A stretch of DNA of 64,000 bases from NCBI RefSeq assembly GCF_019112545.1, contig NW_025064890.1, forward strand, positions 1,047,777-1,111,776. The letters run 5' to 3'. This stretch comes from Guyanagaster necrorhizus (lineage: Eukaryota; Basidiomycota; Agaricomycetes; Agaricales; Physalacriaceae). Position numbers and translations under genes: made by a program. The notes under the pieces were generated by a model. The model was not told the DNA's origin. It ran no database searches and was given only the letters and a program-made list of their open reading frames with translations. Every line of letters begins with the position of its first letter. The stretch's first letter is position 1. Shown here piece after piece: positions 57,913 to 64,000 of this stretch.

Positions 57913-59760
57913 ATACCCCCCAGTCAAGGCAGTCATCTCAACTGCTTATTTGCTGTAGTGATTGATGTTGACCCCTTGGTCATGATCATAGTCCAGCAGG
58001 TCTTCCTGGTCATAGAAGAAGTCGCTGACCTTGGAGTCAGTGTTTTTCCACTGGTAGAGCTTTTTTGGCTCTAGGGGGTGTCACCACAGCATATAGTGGC
58101 ATGAGCTATATTGTTTATAGTCTCACTTGTTAAAATGCCTCTTGAGGGCATAGAGGATTTGCTTGTCCCCATTGAGATACTCTCTGATGAGGTCCTGGCA
58201 GTGCTCCAGGTCCTCAGCATGCATCCACTCATTCTCCTCATTCAGCATGCCTCACCATTTGACAAGGTACTCGATCTTTAGGGATCCTCTCCTGCAGTGG
58301 ATGATTTGGTCATCAAGTATGCACTTGACTTCCTGTTCATACTGGCCCTCAACTAAGTCAGGTGGCAGTGGAGGTGGCTGTTCCTGATTAGAGAATGCCA
58401 GTGGGTGGTAATGGGTCAGAAGGGACTCATTGAAGACATTGTGAATCTTCCATGTGGGTGGAAGTCCAAGACAGTATGCTGACTTCCTGACCTTCTCCTT
58501 GATGGTGAAGGGTCCTACTCATTTGATGTTGAGTTTCTTTTTTAGACAGGAGAGGGAGAGGTTGGTGGCATCGAGCCACACCTTGTCACTGGTGGCATAT
58601 CATTCTGCTGCACTCTTTTTCTTATCATAAGCATGTTTCATTGCTTCTGATGCTTTAGATAAGGCCTTTTCAGCCATCTTGTAAATATTGTTTATGTCTA
58701 ATAAAAATTTGGCTGTTGTGGGCCAAAGATTTTAACTTGTGCACACTGGGCACACCTCAGCATTTTGGCCAGTGATGATGTGGAAGGGTGCATACTCTGT
58801 CAAGGAGTGCACCCAGTTGTTGTGCTGAAAGACAGCCAGTGCCAACTATTCAGACCAATTATCTTGATGCCAGTTGATGAAAAGATGGAGATATTTTTCA
58901 ATCTCTTGGTTGACCTGTTTGGTTTGTCTATCAGTCTGTGGATAATAGGCCATAAATGAGTTTCCTTTGATGTCTGGCATCTTGCATAATTCTTTGATGA
59001 AGCCTGATATGAACTGTGAGCCTCAGTCTGAGATGATTTTCCTTAGCATCATATCATGTTTGGCAAAAACTTCATCATGAAGGATGCAGGCTCATCCTTC
59101 TGTAGTCAAATCCTTGCTTGTGGCTACTGGTATGATCATCTTAGAAAAGCAATCCATAATGACAAGAATAAAATCATACCCCTTTGACTCAAGTAGATCT
59201 ATTATCATATCAACCAATATGATCTCCCACAGTTGGATGGGGACTTTGTTAGGGTGTAGAGGCATGCAGTGCCTCTGAATGTCCATTTTGTTTTTCTGAC
59301 AATCTTGACAGTCCTGAATATAGGCTTCAACTTCTCCTTTCATCTTTGACCACTAGAACTCTCAAAGGATGAGCTCCTTTGTTTTCTCCACTTCTGAATG
59401 TCCAGCTGTAATATGATCATATGATATTGAAATGATGCACCCTCAGAGTGTGTGATCTTTTGGAACATAGACTCTATCATCATATATGAGCAGACTGTCT
59501 TGCTTTAAAATCTCTCACTCATGATGGAGTGAGTTCTAGATACTCCTGTTCTATAAGTGCATCTCTTTCAGCATGTTTTGAATGTCCTGATGAACTTCTT
59601 CTTCTGTCAGCAATGTCATTTCCCAGAAGAATTCTGGTTTGAGCAGGACAATGTCTTTGTTGTCATTCATGCTCATGCCATGGTCAGCTCATTGGCTGAG
59701 CAGATCAGCTTTTTTGTTGGCCATTCTGGGTTTGTGGTGCAAAGTAAATTGGTACTCTGC
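57913..59760 (-). pseudogene. Gypsy F RNase H end, integrase and chromodomain
   Basis: Coding remnant of element F as described under the element. Stops interrupt the reading several times (for example before the chromodomain Gly and in the integrase C-terminus), so no product is expected. Confidence 0.8.
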
Positions 59761-60218
59761 TGTTAGGCTCAAGCATCATGTGAACTGATACATGTGATAA
59801 ACAGGTGTCCCTTCACACTTCGAGGAATCAGCTGAGTCCACTGAATGTATATCCATTCGGTGTGTCACAAAGTCAGATGTTGACTCGAGGTAGAATGGTG
59901 GTTATAAACTTTAGCTCGAAGCTGGGGCATACCAGTGAGAGCTACAAGTCTTAAGTACTGTACAGGCTGTGCTAATAATACTCTGGCTAATTGTGTCTTT
60001 CTGTGTCCATGGTGCTTGTTGTCCTTGAGCATCGTTATCATATATAAAAGATCAATTGTGCATTGTTAAGCACTGTTGTTGTGCATCAGTGAGTGAATGA
60101 TGAATGAGCTGATTGTGATGACTAAGCCCTTCCCATAACTTCCATTTGATGTTCTGACTAAGCATAAATAGGGGTGAAAGACAAAGAAAAAGAGAAAATA
60201 AAGGGAAAAATCATAACA
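59761..60218 (-). repeat. 3' LTR of gypsy element G
   Basis: 458 bases; TGTTATGATTTTTCCC..GCCTAACA on the - strand, the same family as 21021-21488 and 38476-38944. It retains CpGs in the R-region signature (AGCTTCGAGCTAAAG) that B and C have lost. Confidence 0.85.
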
Positions 60219-63200
60219 TTACCCTCTCCTTAAGACTATTGTCCTGATGGCTTAATTTAGAGATAATTCATAGTCATGTATGGCCTCCTCTGCATTCATG
60301 TATTTCTCGTTGATCCATTGATTGGACTTCAGTCTGTACCCTTTCCAACTGACGAGGTAGTCCACCATCATGGTTGTTCTGCTGCCCTTTGCTCTGATCT
60401 TTTGGAGTTTATGATTTAGGACTTGATCGATTTCATAGTGTTCTTCGTCATCAATTAAGTCTGGAGGCAGTGGTGGTGGCCTTTCCTGATTAGAAAAGAC
60501 TGGTGTGATGTATGAGGATAAAAGCATTTTGTTGAAGGTGTCATGGATTTTCCAGGCAGAGAGTAGCTTTAGCTTATAAGCTGCCAGCCCTACTTTTGAT
60601 GTTATTTCGAAGAGGCCGGTCCATTTGTCAGTGAGTTTTCTTTTTGGGCATGGCAGATGAAGGTTTGTAGTGTCCAGCCACATCTTTTTCTTAATTGTAT
60701 AGTTGTGTGCTGGTCTATGATGTTTGTTGTATTGTACCTTTATGGTTTCTGCAGCCTTTTCTAGTGTGGTTTTGGTCTCGGTATGGATTTTTGTCATGTT
60801 CGATGCGAAGTCAGTTGAGGCTGGGGTAGAGGATCAATGTTGTGTTATTTGAGCGACATTAGGGTGTCAACTATGATTCATGAAGAATGGTGTTTTCCCT
60901 GTGGCTGAGTGTGTACAGTTATTATGTTAGAATGCAGTGAGAGCCAACTATTCTACCCAGTCATCTTGTTGGTAGTTAATAAAGAGGTGTAGATACTTTT
61001 CTACCTCTTGATTGACCCATTCTGTTTGCCCATCAGTTTGCAGGTGGTATGCTGTCAATGCATTCTGTTTGATAGAGAGGAGGCAATATAGGTCATCGAG
61101 AAATTTGGAGATGAATTGGAGTCCTCTGTCTGAGATGACAACTTGAGACATGCCATATTTTGCATAGACTTCATTGTGCAGGATCTTTGCCTATCCTTCT
61201 GAGGTTAGTTCAGTGGAACAGGCAATGGGAATGATTGCTTTTGAGAAGCAATCGACAATAATGATTATCGCATCATACTCCTGACAATTTGGTAACCTGG
61301 TAATCATATCAACTGAGATATGAGTCCATGGTGTAGTCAGGATTTCATTTGGATGTAGGGGGGCAGCCTGAGCCAAGGTTGATGCTTTCCCATGCTAATA
61401 GACCTCACAGGCTTTGACATAAGTGGTGATATTATTGTCTATTTTGGGCCACCAATAGTTCTGTAGTACCAATTCTTTGGTTTTAGTGATACCAAGATAG
61501 CCAGCGATGGCATGGTCATGACAGGTGGCAATGATTTTGCCTTGGAATCTCTGGTCTCATGGGATATAGATTCATCCATTATACTGGATCATCCCATTAC
61601 TCTTGGTCATCCCTTGCTCATGATTTAGAGATGGGGCAATACATTGATCTCATTTGTGACTATCTCAAGTTGTGCTTTTGATCCGCTTGTAGATTTCTTC
61701 CTCTATTAGCATTAACATGGCACAGAAGTGTTTGAGGCATAATAGTGTTACCCCCTTATTGTCAGCTGTTCTCTGGTCATGATCTGCTCTCCTGCTGAGT
61801 AAATCAGCCTTCTTGTTGGCCATTCCTGGCTTGTGATGGAGAGTGTATTAGTATTCACTCAGTTCTGTGACCCATTGTGCCTGCCGCTGATTGAGTTTCT
61901 GGAGTTGTCAGAAATACCACAAGTTCTGATGGTCGGTCCAGATTTCAAAAGTTTTGACTGCCCTGATCAGATAGTGACATCATTCTTTGAGGGCCAACAT
62001 TATAGCAAGTAGTTCCTTGTCATATATCTCATAGTTTCTTTCTGTTATGCTGAGTGCCTTTAAAAGAAATGCAACTGGTCACCACTTTCTGTCTTGTTCT
62101 TAGGATAAGACTGCCCTGATTGCTCCCTTGCTTGAGTCTGCTTCTACCTGGAATTTTCCTTCTTGAGTTGAGATGGCAAGTATAATGTCTTTTGCTAGCC
62201 ATCTTTTGAGATCAAAGAAGGCGGTTTGTTGAGAGGGTCCTCAGGTCCAGGGAGCATTACTGGTTAGTTGTGTCATGAGGCAGACTATCTTGCTGTAGTC
62301 CTGAATGAATCAGTGATAGAAGTTCATAAAACCAAGGAAGAATTGGAGCTCCTTCTTCTTTGTCAGTTCTAGCCATTCGGTTACCCCTGCCACCTTGACT
62401 GGATCCATCTGAATGCTCTCTTCAGAGATAATGATGCCCAGATACTCTGTTTTCAGGACTTCGAATTCACATTTTTCAGCTTTGAGGAATAATTTGTGTT
62501 TCCTCATAAGTCCCAACACTCTTCGCATCAGAGTTCAGTGCTCTTCCTTGGTTTTTGACATAATGAGAATGTCATCGAGGTAAATAGTGACTTTTCCAGT
62601 AGCAATGAGATCTTTGAAGATATCGTTCATCATCCACTGGAAGGTGGCTAGAGAGTTGGTGAGTCCAAAGAACATCACCATCGGTTCGAACAGACCTCAA
62701 TTGGTCCTGAATGCTGCTTTCCATTCATCCACTTCTTTGATGCATACATTGTTATATCCTCATCAGATGTCAAGCTTGGTGTAGTACTTCACTTCTTGAA
62801 GTTTGTCCATCAACTCTGAAATCAGGAGTAAGGGATACTGGTTCTTGATAGTCATTTTGTTGAGCTTTCGGTAATCCTGGACCAGCCAGAGTTTGCCATC
62901 CTTCTTCTTGACAAAGAAGAATAGTGATGTCATGAGAGACTTGGAGGGTCTTATTCTCCCACTGAATAAATTCTTGTCAAGGAATTTATCGAGTTCCTGT
63001 TGTTCATTGTTGCTGAGTGGATAGGTTTTACAGTCAAGGTTGGTGGTTGCATTTGGAATCAGTTCGATTGCATAATCTCATGGCTTTAGCTCTGGCAGCT
63101 CATCAAAGCTCTCCTTTTCAAATAAGTTCTTGAAGTCCTGCACCCATTCAGGCACCATTTCTTCAAACATCCTTTCTCCCTTCTGCTCATTGGCCTTGGC

Positions 63201-63711
63201 CACCAAGTTGTTGGCATGGTGCATTATGTGGATGTGTATTTTCTGTTGCAGGTCCAGGGTGAGAATTGTTTCTCCATCCTTCATTTCCTCATCCCAGCGG
63301 TCTTCTGGGTCTGCATCAGAGAGTTCAAATAGGATCTTCTGGCATCGGCACCTGGCAAATGTAATGCACCCAGTCTTCCAATTAATCATCAGGTTATAGT
63401 GTATTAGCCAATCATGATCAAGGAAGATTTCCTTGGTTCTGAGGTTGGTCATGGCCAGGTCGATTCATTCTGTATAATCCCTGATGGTTAATCATAGTTC
63501 AACAAATTTAGTGATTGATTCAGCTTGGTTTTTTATACCATCAGCATTGTAGACCAGAATCAGAGTCACAGTGGCTCAAGTGGGGATTTTGTGCTTGTTG
63601 ACGAAAGCATGATCGATAGAGCTTCTGGTGCATCCACTGTCGATTAGTGTAGTTACTTCACAGGTGCTTTGGGAAGTCAGGGTTTTGATCCAGGCCTTGG
63701 TGATTAGATCT
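60219..63711 (-). pseudogene. Gypsy G protease to chromodomain
   Basis: On the - strand: a protease tail (FLDHDWLIHYNLMINWKTG, 63452-63078), RT with YLDD intact at 62571-62582 ([13 protein letters not shown]), RT thumb and RNase H (62528-61800), integrase zinc-binding part (about 61490-61380) and core (61376-60948; HISVDMITRLPNCQEYD, then VISDRGLQFISKFLDD), and a 181-residue frame (60797-60252) with integrase C-terminus and chromodomain (VDYLVSWKGYRLKSNQWINE). Isolated stops remain, so it is probably inactive. Confidence 0.85.
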
Positions 63712-64000
63712 TGTTATGCGCATGCCGCCGGCCTCTGTGTCACCTCAACCAACCACAAATCCAATCACACTACCCACCAGACTCTGACCGCTTCCCATTA
63801 CCTACTAATTTCATTTCACCAGTATCATTTCACATCCATATTTCACATTGTAATATCTAGACTCTGAACTCAGTAACGAATACTGACATCGGAACCCAAT
63901 GGAACCCGACTCAGAATTAGCTACCATTAGTATATAAAGCCATGTACATCATCATAGCTACTCAGTTTGAATATCAACTTGGATAAGCCATCTACACTTC
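63712..64000 (+). repeat. LTR of family Y, young copy, cut by the window end
   Basis: Starts TGTTATGCGCATGCCGCC directly after GATCT in the pol of element G. A TATATAAAG box at about 63932 followed by AATATCAACTTGGAT matches the old copy at 40316-40872. Many CpGs remain, so it inserted recently. The end and any internal part lie outside the window. Confidence 0.65.

Larger units (their letters stand above)
57432..59760 (-). mobile_element. Ty3/gypsy chromovirus (element F), 3' part
   Basis: 3' LTR 57432-57912 (481 bases; TGTTATGAACATG..CTAACA on the - strand) preceded by a G-rich purine tract (57913-57920 on the + strand is ATACCCCC). Internal - strand sequence runs from the RNase H end (LHHKPRMANKKADLLS, about 59740-59690) through integrase zinc-binding and core (IQDCQDCQKNKMD, then VIMDCFSKMIIPVATS, 59343-59092) to a chromodomain (WMHAEDLEHCQDLIREYL near 58230-58180). 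It is cut at 59760 by element G. Its LTR is unlike those of A, B, C and G and keeps several CpGs. Confidence 0.82.
59761..63711 (-). mobile_element. Ty3/gypsy chromovirus (element G), 5' end outside the window
   Basis: Same family as B and C. 3' LTR 59761-60218 with the purine tract CTTAAGGAGAGGGTAA on the - strand. On the - strand, coding remnants run from protease (near 63452) to a chromodomain (about 60370-60250). It is interrupted at 63712 by the family Y LTR, so its upstream half is beyond the window. It is better preserved than B and C: frames of 181, 124 and 72 residues survive. Confidence 0.85.

Noticed and set aside
1..64000. CRISPR arrays, tRNA or rRNA genes, prokaryotic defence systems
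   Set aside because: No regular spaced repeats, cloverleaf-forming sequence or rRNA core sequence was noticed; the introns and gene types show eukaryotic nuclear DNA.

Overview
The window is nuclear DNA of a filamentous basidiomycete, most likely an Agaricomycete. Host genes are split by many introns of about 45-60 bp with GT..AG ends and CTGAC/CTAAC-like branch sites. The gene types fit this group: a secreted sedolisin, F-box proteins, a MYND protein, a cytochrome P450, and a Fet3/Ftr1 iron-uptake pair. The transposons are chromodomain Ty3/gypsy and Ty1/copia elements of fungal type.

Region by region. (1) 1-8144 is a gene island: a secreted tripeptidyl-peptidase of family S53 (+), an F-box protein (-), serine hydroxymethyltransferase (+) and a second F-box protein (-). 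(2) 8145-42942 is a block of old, AT-rich, CpG-poor repeats. It opens with a U2 snRNA-like sequence. Most of it is one copia element (8636-39608, target duplication AAGTT) blown up by insertions: a + strand gypsy (10528-20091), and a - strand gypsy (21021-38944) that itself holds a solo LTR and a further complete + strand gypsy (26623-35985). Two copies of a 1.39 kb non-coding repeat sit inside the gypsies, and one of these holds a 625-base assembly gap. After the copia come two solo LTRs and an F-box pseudogene. (3) 42943-56632 is a second gene island: FET3-type ferroxidase (-) and FTR1 iron permease (+) share a divergent promoter carrying four perfect iron-GATA sites; then follow a broken MYND gene, an intact P450, a Bin3/MEPCE-type methyltransferase and a multi-zinc-finger RING protein, all on the - strand. 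(4) 57432-64000 is a second, younger repeat block: the 3' part of one - strand gypsy, a second - strand gypsy inserted in it, and the start of another LTR inserted in that one.

How the parts work together. FET3 and FTR1 form the classical reductive iron-uptake complex: the multicopper oxidase oxidises Fe2+ at the outer face of the plasma membrane and the permease imports the Fe3+ formed. Their shared promoter suggests joint repression by an SreA/Urbs1/Fep1-type GATA factor. The other host genes show no functional link to each other. The repeats carry stop codons mainly of the kind made by C-to-T change, and matched copies of one repeat differ at CpG sites, which points to CpG methylation and deamination. 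The gypsy elements appear to be self-primed, because the sequence just after the 5' LTR is complementary to the likely start of their own transcript.
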